A stretch of DNA of 6,062 bases from a bacterium (GTDB lineage Bacteria; Gemmatimonadota; Glassbacteria; GWA2-58-10), in contig JAJFUG010000178.1 in the NCBI GenBank assembly GCA_021372515.1, positions 1 through 6,062 of the forward strand, in the 5' to 3' direction. How positions within the stretch are numbered: position 1 is the stretch's first letter; each line of letters opens with the position of its first letter. The notes below the pieces were generated by a model that worked only from the letters and a program-made list of their open reading frames with translations, searched no databases and was not told the DNA's origin. This document shows positions 1 to 5,811 of the stretch, piece by piece. Position numbers and translations under genes: made by a program.

Positions 1-320
1 GCGCAGTTGCCGTTCTCCAGACGGGCGTGGCGCATCAGGAACTCGGCCCCCGCGCGCGCCGGCTCCAGGTACGCGCTGCGCTCGGCCTCGGTCGCACGGC
101 CCTCCAGGTTGCGGTACAGGCGCGACAGCAGCCAGACAAAACGCCCCTGGCTCCAGGTGAATTTCTGACGGCTCAACAGCCTCGCGCCGTCGTTCGAGAA
201 ACAGGTGAAAAACCCGCCGTTTTCCCGGTCGATCCCGTTACGCATCCAGAACGGCAATATATTGCCGTGCAGCTCCTGGTTGTATTGCTGCAGAAGGTGC
301 TCGAAAGGCTGGCTCCACAT
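1..320 (-). CDS. AGE family epimerase/isomerase (N-acylglucosamine 2-epimerase-like), N-terminal part, runs off the left edge
   Basis: This is a partial minus-strand gene: about 106 N-terminal residues are present and the rest lies outside the window. The ATG at 320-318 is preceded by a strong Shine-Dalgarno GGGAGG (330-325), so the start is well supported. The protein begins MWSQPFEHLLQQY. It then shows the first helical hairpins of the AGE (alpha/alpha)6 barrel: PFWMRNGID (23-31), GGFF (35-38) and KFTWSQGRFVWLLSRLY (53-69). The K-x-x-W-x-Q-x-R pattern (K53, W56, Q58, R60) and the D-x-x-x-GGF element are typical of the family, which includes N-acylglucosamine 2-epimerase, cellobiose 2-epimerase and related sugar isomerases. 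Family members are usually cytoplasmic and about 380-430 residues long. The catalytic histidines lie further on, so the substrate cannot be told. No signal peptide is visible. The gene diverges from korA. Family assignment is fairly certain; specific activity is unknown. Confidence 0.85.
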   Translation of the reverse strand, partial: MWSQPFEHLLQQYNQELHGNILPFWMRNGIDRENGGFFTCFSNDGARLLSRQKFTWSQGRFVWLLSRLYRNLEGRATEAERSAYLEPARAGAEFLMRHARLENGNC

Positions 321-490
321 CTTTCCTCCCGGCTTATTTAGGCTTTCCGGCCGCCCGGCTCTGCGCGGCTCTGCATTCATTTCCTAAGTTACACACGGTT
401 CCGGCCACAGGCAAGACGGGCGTCCTCCCGGGCCGTGACCGTTCTCTGCGCCGCCGCCCTCTCTTGCGCCCGGGCGGATTAAAGCGCATT

Positions 491-505
491 GTATTCTCAG
501 AATAC
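491..505. promoter_or_regulatory. Perfect 15-base palindrome upstream of the korA promoter, candidate operator
   Basis: GTATTCTCAGAATAC has 7-base arms around a single central C. It ends 24 bases before the -35 hexamer of the proposed korA promoter, a usual place for an activator or a repressor in a divergent region. A degenerate copy, GCATTCTCAAATTGC, lies at 605-619 in the korA leader and matches at 11 of 15 positions. The symmetry and position are seen directly. Binding by a regulator is inference, and the regulator is unknown. Confidence 0.4.
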
Positions 506-528
506 GCATCCCTTTTGTCAGTACGATG

Positions 529-557
529 TTGAAATCAAATTGCGGATAATGTATACT
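529..557 (+). promoter_or_regulatory. Sigma70-type promoter for korA
   Basis: The -35 hexamer TTGAAA (529-534) and the -10 hexamer TATACT (552-557) are separated by exactly 17 bases. Each matches the consensus at 5 of 6 positions. The stretch is AT-rich against a GC-rich background and is followed by a T run. Transcription would start near 563-565, giving a leader of about 100 bases before the korA ATG. The overlapping GATAAT at 545-550 is an alternative -10 but has no -35 at proper spacing. This is the best promoter in the window and probably serves korA, korB and perhaps the downstream signalling gene. Confidence 0.7.
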
Positions 558-582
558 TTTTTTACGGCAGGCAGTTTACAAG

Positions 583-666
583 GTGTGCACAATCCGCCGT
601 ACTTGCATTCTCAAATTGCGTGCAGGGTGTAGCGAGGGCACGCTTTTACAGGACAGGGGCCGATGA
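583..666 (+). CDS. Possible 27-codon leader ORF overlapping the korA start
   Basis: A GTG at 583 opens a short frame of 27 codons that ends at TGA 664-666. The stop overlaps the korA ATG (663-665) in an ATGA arrangement, the layout typical of translational coupling. The peptide would read (V/M)CTIRRTCILKLRAG and continue, with cysteines at 2, 8 and 16 and several arginines. A weak Shine-Dalgarno-like GGCAGG lies at 566-571, 11 bases before the GTG, close to the predicted transcript start. The terminator-like hairpin at 618-647 lies inside the frame. The frame is short enough to be chance, and no homology is recognised. Its role as a leader peptide is inference. Confidence 0.25.
   Translation: MCTIRRTCILKLRAGCSEGTLLQDRGR
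618..647 (+). promoter_or_regulatory. Terminator-like hairpin in the korA leader, possible attenuator
   Basis: GCGTGC (618-623) and GCACGC (638-643) pair perfectly over 6 bases around a 14-base loop and are followed at once by TTTT (644-647). This is a short, GC-rich stem with a brief U tract, 15 bases upstream of the korA ATG and just before its Shine-Dalgarno. It would be a weak terminator. It could instead modulate access to the ribosome binding site. It resembles no riboswitch class known to me. The structure is seen; the function is inferred. Confidence 0.35.
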
Positions 667-2417
667 AACCTAACGAGCTGAATCTCGGACTGGTGGGCAG
701 CGGCGGCGATGGTGTCATGGCCGCGGGCGAGATCATTGTCACCGCCTCGGCGCGCGAGGGTCTCAACTGCATCATGCTCAAAAGTTTCGGCCCGCAGATA
801 CGCGGCGGCGAAAGTGCGTGCAAGATCCGCATCACCAGCCGCCGCTGTTCCGTGCAGGCCGATGATCTGGATGTGCTGGTGGTGTTCAACTGGAGCGATT
901 ACCGCCGCTTCGGCGCCGAACTCACCCTTCTGCCCCACGGCGTGGTGCTCGAGGACGGTGAGGAGGGCGACCCCGAGCCGGAGCGTCCCTTTATCGGCAG
1001 CCCCCCCCACGCCATCTACCGAATCCCGCTCACCCGGATCGCGCGCGAGGCCGCCGGGACCACCCTGGCCAGGAACATGGCCGTCATCGGGGCGATTTGC
1101 GGCCTGGCCGACCTGCCCGAACAGTCGCACCTCGATTCCATCCGCAACCTGTTCGAGCGCAAGGGGGAAAAAATCGTCGAGGCCAATTTCAAAGCTTTCG
1201 AGATGGGCCGCGATTTCATCCGGAACAATATCAAGCGCAAGGAGAAAATACGCCTGGTGCGGCCCTCGGTCAAAGCCGACCCGCGGGTGGTCATGACCGG
1301 CAACGACTCGGTCGCCTACGGCGCCATGCTGGCCGGCTGCCGTTTCTTCGCCGGCTACCCGATCACCCCCAGCAGCGAAATCATGGAATGGCTGAGTGTC
1401 TTCATGCCCAAGTTCGGCGGCGAGATGATCCAGACCGAGGACGAGATCGCCGCCCTGAGCATGGTGCTGGGCGCCTCCCTGGTCGGGCGCAAGGCCATGA
1501 CCGCCACCAGCGGCCCGGGCCTGTCCCTGATGAACGAGCTGATCGGCCTGGCCTCCATCGCCGAGATACCCTGTGTGATCGTGGATGTCCAGCGGGCCGG
1601 CCCCTCCACCGGCATCCCCACCAAGAGTGAGCAGTCCGACCTGATGGCGGCCGTGTTCGGCGGGCACGGCGATTCGCCGCGGGTGGTGATGGCCCCCACG
1701 GATGTCTCCGACTGCCTGGACGTTATGCGTGAGGCTTTCTATGTCTCGGAAAAATACCAGATACCGGTGATCGTGCTCAGCGACGGCTCGATCGGCCAGC
1801 GCAAGGCCGCTTTCGCCGAACCGGATATCTCCATCGTGCGCTCCTGGGAGCGGGCCCATCCGCCGGTCGACCTCGACCCGGCCGAGTACAGGCGTTTCCT
1901 GTTCACCGAGACCGGCGTCTCACCCATGAGCATCCCCGGCGTTGACCGCATGATCTACCGCGCCGCCGGGATAGAGCACAACGAGTTCGGCGCCCCCACC
2001 TCCGAGTTCGAGATGCACCAGCGCATGAACGAAAAACGCTACCGCAAGCTGGGCTTCATCGCCGAGGAGGTCTGTTTCATGCGCCATTACGGCCCCGAGG
2101 ACGCCCCGGTGGGAGTGCTGGCCTGGGGCTCCAGCAAGGGCGCCGTGCGCGAGGCCGTGGAAAACCTGCTGGATGAGGGCTACCCGGTCAAGGCCGTGGT
2201 CCCGCAGGTGCTGTTCCCGCTGAACACGGAAAAGCTGAAAAAACTGCTCGGCCCGCTGAAAAAGCTGCTCGTGGTCGAGATGTCCTACTCCGGTCAGTTC
2301 CTCAACCTGCTCAAGACACAGATGGACCTTCCGGAGGGAACTGTCCACTATGGACGGAGCGGGGCGCGTTATCTGGGTATCCATGAGATCATGGATCAGG
2401 TGCGCCGGCTGTTCTGA
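663..2417 (+). CDS. korA: 2-oxoacid:ferredoxin oxidoreductase, fused gamma-alpha subunit (2-oxoglutarate type likely)
   Basis: This 584-residue cytoplasmic subunit belongs to a CoA-acylating 2-oxoacid:ferredoxin oxidoreductase. The gamma domain (about 6-190) carries the glycine-rich GSGGDGVMAAGEI (12-24) and SFGPQIRGGES (41-51). The alpha pyrimidine-binding domain (about 210-390) holds the hallmark loop YPITPSSE (232-239), TEDE (258-261), ATSGPGLSLM (281-290), RAGPSTGIPTKSEQSD (311-326) and GGHGD (333-337). A transketolase C-like domain (about 480-584) closes the chain. Gamma fused before alpha, at this length, is normal for the two-subunit KorAB type. The YPITP loop is known from Sulfolobus enzymes to matter for activity. 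The ATG has CAGGGG at 654-659 and no other in-frame start upstream. korB follows after 56 bases. The best guess is 2-oxoglutarate to succinyl-CoA in an oxidative or reductive TCA cycle, but other 2-oxoacids cannot be excluded. A C8 run at 1001-1008 does not break the frame. Confidence 0.93.
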   Translation: MKPNELNLGLVGSGGDGVMAAGEIIVTASAREGLNCIMLKSFGPQIRGGESACKIRITSRRCSVQADDLDVLVVFNWSDYRRFGAELTLLPHGVVLEDGEEGDPEPERPFIGSPPHAIYRIPLTRIAREAAGTTLARNMAVIGAICGLADLPEQSHLDSIRNLFERKGEKIVEANFKAFEMGRDFIRNNIKRKEKIRLVRPSVKADPRVVMTGNDSVAYGAMLAGCRFFAGYPITPSSEIMEWLSVFMPKFGGEMIQTEDEIAALSMVLGASLVGRKAMTATSGPGLSLMNELIGLASIAEIPCVIVDVQRAGPSTGIPTKSEQSDLMAAVFGGHGDSPRVVMAPTDVSDCLDVMREAFYVSEKYQIPVIVLSDGSIGQRKAAFAEPDISIVRSWERAHPPVDLDPAEYRRFLFTETGVSPMSIPGVDRMIYRAAGIEHNEFGAPTSEFEMHQRMNEKRYRKLGFIAEEVCFMRHYGPEDAPVGVLAWGSSKGAVREAVENLLDEGYPVKAVVPQVLFPLNTEKLKKLLGPLKKLLVVEMSYSGQFLNLLKTQMDLPEGTVHYGRSGARYLGIHEIMDQVRRLF

Positions 2418-2440
2418 AACGTTTTTTTGTTTCCTGAAAC
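2416..2440 (+). repeat. Alternative stem elements in the korA-korB gap
   Basis: The 56-base gap contains GAAAC (2416-2420), GTTTC (2429-2433) and GAAAC (2436-2440), with a T7 tract at 2422-2428. The middle element can pair with either flanking copy, but not both. The two copies are also part of a CTGAAAC direct repeat (2414-2420 and 2434-2440). The stems are only 4-5 base pairs long, so stability would be low. The rest of the gap is AT-rich up to the korB Shine-Dalgarno GGGGAG at 2461-2466. It may be a weak RNA processing or spacing element; no function can be assigned. Confidence 0.2.
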
Positions 2441-2473
2441 CGGGATTATTATATATTACAGGGGAGACTGGGA

Positions 2474-3355
2474 ATGTCTTCAACTCAGGAAGCGGTAGTC
2501 GCAAAGGCACAGCCCAGCGATTATAAAACCGACCTTAAGCCGGTCTGGTGTGCCGGTTGCGGAGATTTCGGCGTTCTGAACGCCCTGGCGCAGGCTTTTG
2601 CCGGCCTCGAGCTTACACCCGAACGCACCATGGTGGTCAGCGGCATCGGCTGCTCCAGCCGGATTCCGGGATATCTTAAGACTTTCGGGTTCAACTCGGT
2701 GCACGGCCGGGCGCTGCCCATCGCCATCGGGGCCAAGCTCGGCAACCCGGAGTTGACAATCCTGGCCGCGGGGGGCGACGGCGACGGGTTTTCGATCGGC
2801 ACGGGTCATTTCCCGCATGCCTGCCGGCGGAATATAGACATCACCTACGTGATGATGGATAATAACATCTACGGGTTGACCAAGGGACAGCTCTCGCCGA
2901 CCTCGCCCTCCGAGATGATAACCACCACCTCGGGCTACGGCAGCGTCGAGACCCCGATGAACCCTGTAGGCCTGGCCCTCGGTTGCGAGGCCACTTTTGT
3001 CGCCCGCGGCTTTTCGGGCGACATCAAGCACCTGGTGGACATCATCGTCCAGGGCATCCGTCATCCGGGCTTCGCTTTCATTCAGGTGCTCAGTCCCTGT
3101 GTCACTTTCGTGGGTAAGGAGCAGTTCCTTACCATAAAGAATCAGTTGCACTACCTGGACCAGGACCCGGACTACGACAACTCCGACCTGTGCAACGCGT
3201 TCCGGGTGGTGAACGAAAAAGGGCGCATCTCGGTGGGGGTGATCCACCGGAGCAACCGTCCCTCTTATCACGATAAAATGGCCCAGCTCCACAAGGCCGT
3301 GGAGAAAGATCCTCACAAAACCCTGGCCAGCCTGATGGACCTGTACCGGGTCTGA
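2474..3355 (+). CDS. korB: 2-oxoacid:ferredoxin oxidoreductase, beta subunit (TPP and [4Fe-4S] binding)
   Basis: This 293-residue beta subunit partners KorA. It binds thiamine diphosphate, where the 2-oxoacid is decarboxylated, and one [4Fe-4S] cluster that passes electrons to ferredoxin. The TPP/Mg motif begins GDGDGFSIG (101-109) and closes with DNNIYGLTKGQLSPTS (129-144). Four cysteines are placed as cluster ligands: C26 and C29 in WCAGCGDFG, C60 in SGIGCSSR and C209 in SPCVTF. Their spacing (3, 31 and 149) closely follows that reported for the Sulfolobus two-subunit enzyme. Length is normal for the family. The ATG has GGGGAG 7 bases upstream, supporting the start. No ferredoxin-domain (delta) subunit is encoded nearby, so an external ferredoxin is needed. 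It forms an operon with korA and ends 91 bases before the next start. Family and partner are certain; the substrate is inferred to be 2-oxoglutarate. Confidence 0.94.
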   Translation: MSSTQEAVVAKAQPSDYKTDLKPVWCAGCGDFGVLNALAQAFAGLELTPERTMVVSGIGCSSRIPGYLKTFGFNSVHGRALPIAIGAKLGNPELTILAAGGDGDGFSIGTGHFPHACRRNIDITYVMMDNNIYGLTKGQLSPTSPSEMITTTSGYGSVETPMNPVGLALGCEATFVARGFSGDIKHLVDIIVQGIRHPGFAFIQVLSPCVTFVGKEQFLTIKNQLHYLDQDPDYDNSDLCNAFRVVNEKGRISVGVIHRSNRPSYHDKMAQLHKAVEKDPHKTLASLMDLYRV

Positions 3356-3433
3356 CGGGCTGTGATTGGGGTTGCGCGCGGACAGGGTGACTGGCGACTC
3401 GCCGCCACGAGTTCCGATGCCTAATCCACTACC

Positions 3434-3440
3434 GGAAGAG
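3434..3440 (+). promoter_or_regulatory. Shine-Dalgarno that fixes the start of the diguanylate cyclase
   Basis: GGAAGAG lies 6 bases before the ATG at 3447. The receiver fold begins directly after this ATG (MKSQYVILTVDDD). The upstream in-frame candidates, ATG 3417 and TTG 3366, lack a comparable site and would add only a proline-rich tail with no conserved content, so 3447 is chosen. Confidence 0.65.
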
Positions 3441-3446
3441 CCCGGA

Positions 3447-5354
3447 ATGAAAAGCCAATATGTTATTCTGACTGTCGATGACGATGCAAACATACTCAAG
3501 CTGCTCCAGGATTTCCTCGGCTCTAAAGGCTACCTGGTGCACAGCGCTCCCACTGGCGCCGAGGCTTTCCAGCGTCTGGCTTCCCACGATTACGACCTGG
3601 TGCTGGTCGACCTCAAGCTGCCCGACGCCAGCGGGCTCGAAATAGTCAAATGGATCAAGCAGAACCGCCCGGACACCATCTCGGTCATTCTCAGCGGCTA
3701 CGCCACCATTGAGACCACCCTGGACGCCATCTCGCACGGGGCTTTCGATTTCCTGGTCAAGCCGGTCGAGCTGCCCAAGCTACTGATCGTGGTCGAAAAC
3801 GGCATCGAGCGCCGCAACATCATCCTGCAGAATAAAAAGCTCATCTCCGACCTCCAGATCGCCAAGCGCAACCTGGAGGCCCGCGTGCGCCAGCGCACCG
3901 AGCAGCTCAAGAAAAGCGAGCAGAAATTCCGCCTGCTCTACGACAACGCCCCGGACGTCTACTACACGGTCGACACCCGCGGCGAGATAATCGACTGCAA
4001 CAAGATGGCCTGCGAGTTCTTCGGCTACAACAAGCGCGAGCTCAAGGCCAAGCACATGCTCGACATCTACACCAGCGAGAATTTCGAGCTGGTGGCCAGG
4101 ATGGTGCCCACCCCCGACGGCAAGGGCGGCAAGGTGCGCCACCAGGAGGTGCAGGTCAAGCGAGCCGATGGCGGCGTGGCCGAGGTGGAGATCAACAGCA
4201 ACCTGATGGTCGATGACGGCGGGGATGTGATCGGCGCCCTGACCATCCAGCGCGACATCACCACCCGCAAGAAAGCCCAGGAGCGACTGCGCGAGTCCGA
4301 GGAACGCTACCGCACCATTTTCCGCATCGCCGAGGTGGCCCTCTGGGAGATGGACTACGCCGAGCTGCGCACCGCGGTGGAAAAACAGCGCGACAAAGGT
4401 GTGCGCGACTGGGTCGAATTCCTGGACAAGAACCCGGAATTCGTGGTCCAGGCCACCCACATGGTGCGGATAATCGATGTCAACGACGCCTCGCTCAAGC
4501 TCTACGGCGCGGACAACAAGTCCGAGCTGGTCGGTTCGGTCGAGAATATCATGCTGCCCGAAACCGATGACACCATTCGCCAGTTCATCCTCGCCCTGGC
4601 CGAGGACCGCAACTCCCTGCACACCGAGTCGATCCACCGCACCCTGCGCGGCGACCGGATCCACGTGCTGGTCAACGTGGCCATCCCGCCGATGGATGCC
4701 AGGTACCGCAACATCCTGATCAGCATTGTCGACATCACCGAGCGCCAGAAAGCCGAGGAGGAGAAAGACCGCCTGCTCAGCAAGCTCCACGAGCTGAACA
4801 AGCAGCTCGAGACCCTGTCCGTGACCGACGGGCTGACCGAGCTGTACAACCACCGTTTCTTCATGGAATCGCTCACCCTCGAATTCAGCCGCGCCCGGCG
4901 CGCCAACCAGAACCTGGCCATGCTGATGGCCGACATTGACAATTTCAAGCGGGTCAACGACACCTACGGCCACCAGTTCGGCGATGAGGTGTTGATCCAT
5001 ATCGCCCGGCTGCTGCGCGGCTCGCGGCGCGGTTCCGACATCGTGGCACGCTACGGCGGCGAGGAATTCGTCCTGCTGCTGCCCGACACGAACCTGGAGC
5101 AGGCCCGCGCCCTGGGTGACAAGCTGCGCCGCAAGATCGAGAACTCCTCGGTCCTGTTCTCCGGCAACAAGATCAAGGTCACGATCAGCGTGGGGGCGGC
5201 CGCCCTGGACAACGAGAACGTGAAAAACCACCGCGAGCTGCTGATCCTGGCCGACAAGGGCCTCTACCTGGCCAAGCGGACCGGCAAGAACCGTCTGTGT
5301 GTGTTCGGGGAGGACAGCGGCAAACCGGACGAGCCCTATCCCTCGCCCGCCTGA
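3447..5354 (+). CDS. Response regulator diguanylate cyclase: receiver, two PAS domains, GGDEF
   Basis: This 635-residue soluble protein should make c-di-GMP from two GTP. The receiver (about 4-120) has acidic residues D11-D12, phosphoacceptor D55, S83 and K105-P106. A coiled coil (about 118-158) leads to PAS1 (about 160-272). PAS2 (about 286-432) carries an inserted segment at about 301-340. A second helical linker joins the GGDEF domain (about 455-625). Catalytic residues are complete: D496, N504, D513 and GGEEF (537-541). RGSD (528-531) is an intact RxxD product-inhibition site. From D496 to F541 these align with PleD residues without a gap (constant offset 169). There are no membrane segments. 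No histidine kinase is encoded in the window, so the phosphodonor is unknown. It lies 91 bases after korB on the same strand with no terminator between, so co-transcription is possible. PAS ligands cannot be told. Confidence 0.93.
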   Translation: MKSQYVILTVDDDANILKLLQDFLGSKGYLVHSAPTGAEAFQRLASHDYDLVLVDLKLPDASGLEIVKWIKQNRPDTISVILSGYATIETTLDAISHGAFDFLVKPVELPKLLIVVENGIERRNIILQNKKLISDLQIAKRNLEARVRQRTEQLKKSEQKFRLLYDNAPDVYYTVDTRGEIIDCNKMACEFFGYNKRELKAKHMLDIYTSENFELVARMVPTPDGKGGKVRHQEVQVKRADGGVAEVEINSNLMVDDGGDVIGALTIQRDITTRKKAQERLRESEERYRTIFRIAEVALWEMDYAELRTAVEKQRDKGVRDWVEFLDKNPEFVVQATHMVRIIDVNDASLKLYGADNKSELVGSVENIMLPETDDTIRQFILALAEDRNSLHTESIHRTLRGDRIHVLVNVAIPPMDARYRNILISIVDITERQKAEEEKDRLLSKLHELNKQLETLSVTDGLTELYNHRFFMESLTLEFSRARRANQNLAMLMADIDNFKRVNDTYGHQFGDEVLIHIARLLRGSRRGSDIVARYGGEEFVLLLPDTNLEQARALGDKLRRKIENSSVLFSGNKIKVTISVGAAALDNENVKNHRELLILADKGLYLAKRTGKNRLCVFGEDSGKPDEPYPSPA

Positions 5355-5390
5355 ACACGTGTGAAATCAAATATTTAATATGGGCAACAA

Positions 5391-5642
5391 ATGAATTGGG
5401 ATATTAAGAGAGCCCATGGGCGTGGTACGTGGACTGCCATCAACTTTGGTCAGACTCCTTATCTCATGATATATGGAACAATGCGAAAAGGGGAGCCTGT
5501 TATAGATAGTGTGTTTTTTATCTATCCAAAGGGGAGATTAGTTCGGGACAAGGATGGTCTTAATGCACGTAAAGAACTACCTGAAGGCGCGTGGGAAGAT
5601 TTATTTACACAGGTGCGTACATTCTATTCCACAGGGTATTAA
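5391..5642 (+). CDS. Small hypothetical protein, AT-rich orphan ORF
   Basis: This frame encodes 83 residues that I do not recognise. Its GC content by direct count is 108 of 252 (about 43%), far below its neighbours. The sequence suggests a compact alpha/beta protein: strand-like stretches around GTWTAINFG (12-20) and PYLMIYGTM (23-31), then VIDSVFFIYPKGRLV (37-51) and a helix near GAWEDLFTQVRTFY (66-79). No signal peptide or membrane segment is seen. The ATG is 36 bases after the diguanylate cyclase stop and has no clear Shine-Dalgarno. The upstream region is AT-rich (a TAATAT at 5376-5381 is only loosely -10 like). The protein-like composition and intrinsic terminator 66 bases downstream favour a real gene. 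The base composition suggests recent acquisition. It could also be a remnant of a larger gene. Confidence 0.5.
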   Translation: MNWDIKRAHGRGTWTAINFGQTPYLMIYGTMRKGEPVIDSVFFIYPKGRLVRDKDGLNARKELPEGAWEDLFTQVRTFYSTGY

Positions 5643-5702
5643 CTACAAAGTGGTATGTTGGCAAGATTACATGTCACCTCGATAAAACTAGCCTATGATT
5701 AA

Positions 5703-5811
5703 CGTATAGGGGCACGGCGCACCGTGTCCCGTTTTTGTCCCCCCCATTCGACAAAGGAGGGACGGGGGGATTCAATCTGACAAATCAGGCCCGGCGCGCC
5801 GCGCCCCTACG
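5703..5811. repeat. Imperfect long inverted repeat, repeat-like structured intergenic block
   Basis: The left arm GGGGCACGGCGCACCG (5709-5724) and the complement of the right arm (5807-5792, GGGGCGCGGCGCGCCG) match at 14 of 16 positions. Both arms are bordered outside by CGTA, with two extra bases in the left arm. Both differences would be G-U pairs in a minus-strand RNA. Between the arms are smaller stems: TTTGTC/GACAAA (5734-5739 with 5750-5755), GTCCC/GGGAC (5737-5741 with 5759-5763) and CTGA/TCAG (5777-5780 with 5785-5788). The layout resembles dispersed palindromic intergenic repeats. The right arm overlaps the end of the sirtuin gene. Confidence 0.5.
5709..5736 (+). terminator. Rho-independent terminator after the small ORF
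   Basis: GGGGCACGG (5709-5717) pairs with CCGTGTCCC (5722-5730) over 9 base pairs, including one G-U, around a CGCA tetraloop. The stem is followed by G and then TTTTT (5732-5736). This is a good intrinsic terminator for plus-strand transcription. It would end the transcript carrying the small ORF and possibly the whole unit beginning at korA. The same bases form the left arm of the larger inverted repeat, so the two folds compete. Confidence 0.7.

Noticed and set aside
27-341. Open frame of 104 codons on the plus strand
   Set aside because: It opposes the AGE family gene, which has a clear Shine-Dalgarno and conserved motifs on the minus strand.
454-477. CCGCCC/GGGCGG stem in the divergent intergenic region
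   Set aside because: A 6-base GC stem with a 12-base loop and no T tract on either strand; in this GC-rich stretch it is likely chance.
549-632. ATG at 549 opening a 27-codon frame in the korA leader region
   Set aside because: Its start codon lies just upstream of the proposed -10 hexamer, so the predicted transcript would not contain it.
564-662. TPP riboswitch in the korA leader, considered because KorB uses TPP
   Set aside because: The conserved THI-box core (including CUGAGA) is absent and the leader is too short for the usual fold.
576-1859. Long open frame of 427 codons on the minus strand
   Set aside because: It lies antisense to korA. Its His/Gly/Asp/Val-rich translation is typical of the reverse frame of GC-rich coding DNA, and no domain is recognisable.
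2422-2428. T7 tract after korA as an intrinsic terminator
   Set aside because: No stable GC-rich stem directly precedes it, and korB follows with its own Shine-Dalgarno as an obvious partner gene.
2480-3499. Open frame of 339 codons on the minus strand
   Set aside because: Antisense to korB, whose motifs and conserved residues are unambiguous.
3780-5231. Long open frame of 483 codons on the minus strand
   Set aside because: Antisense shadow of the diguanylate cyclase gene. The composition is biased and repetitive, with no recognisable family.
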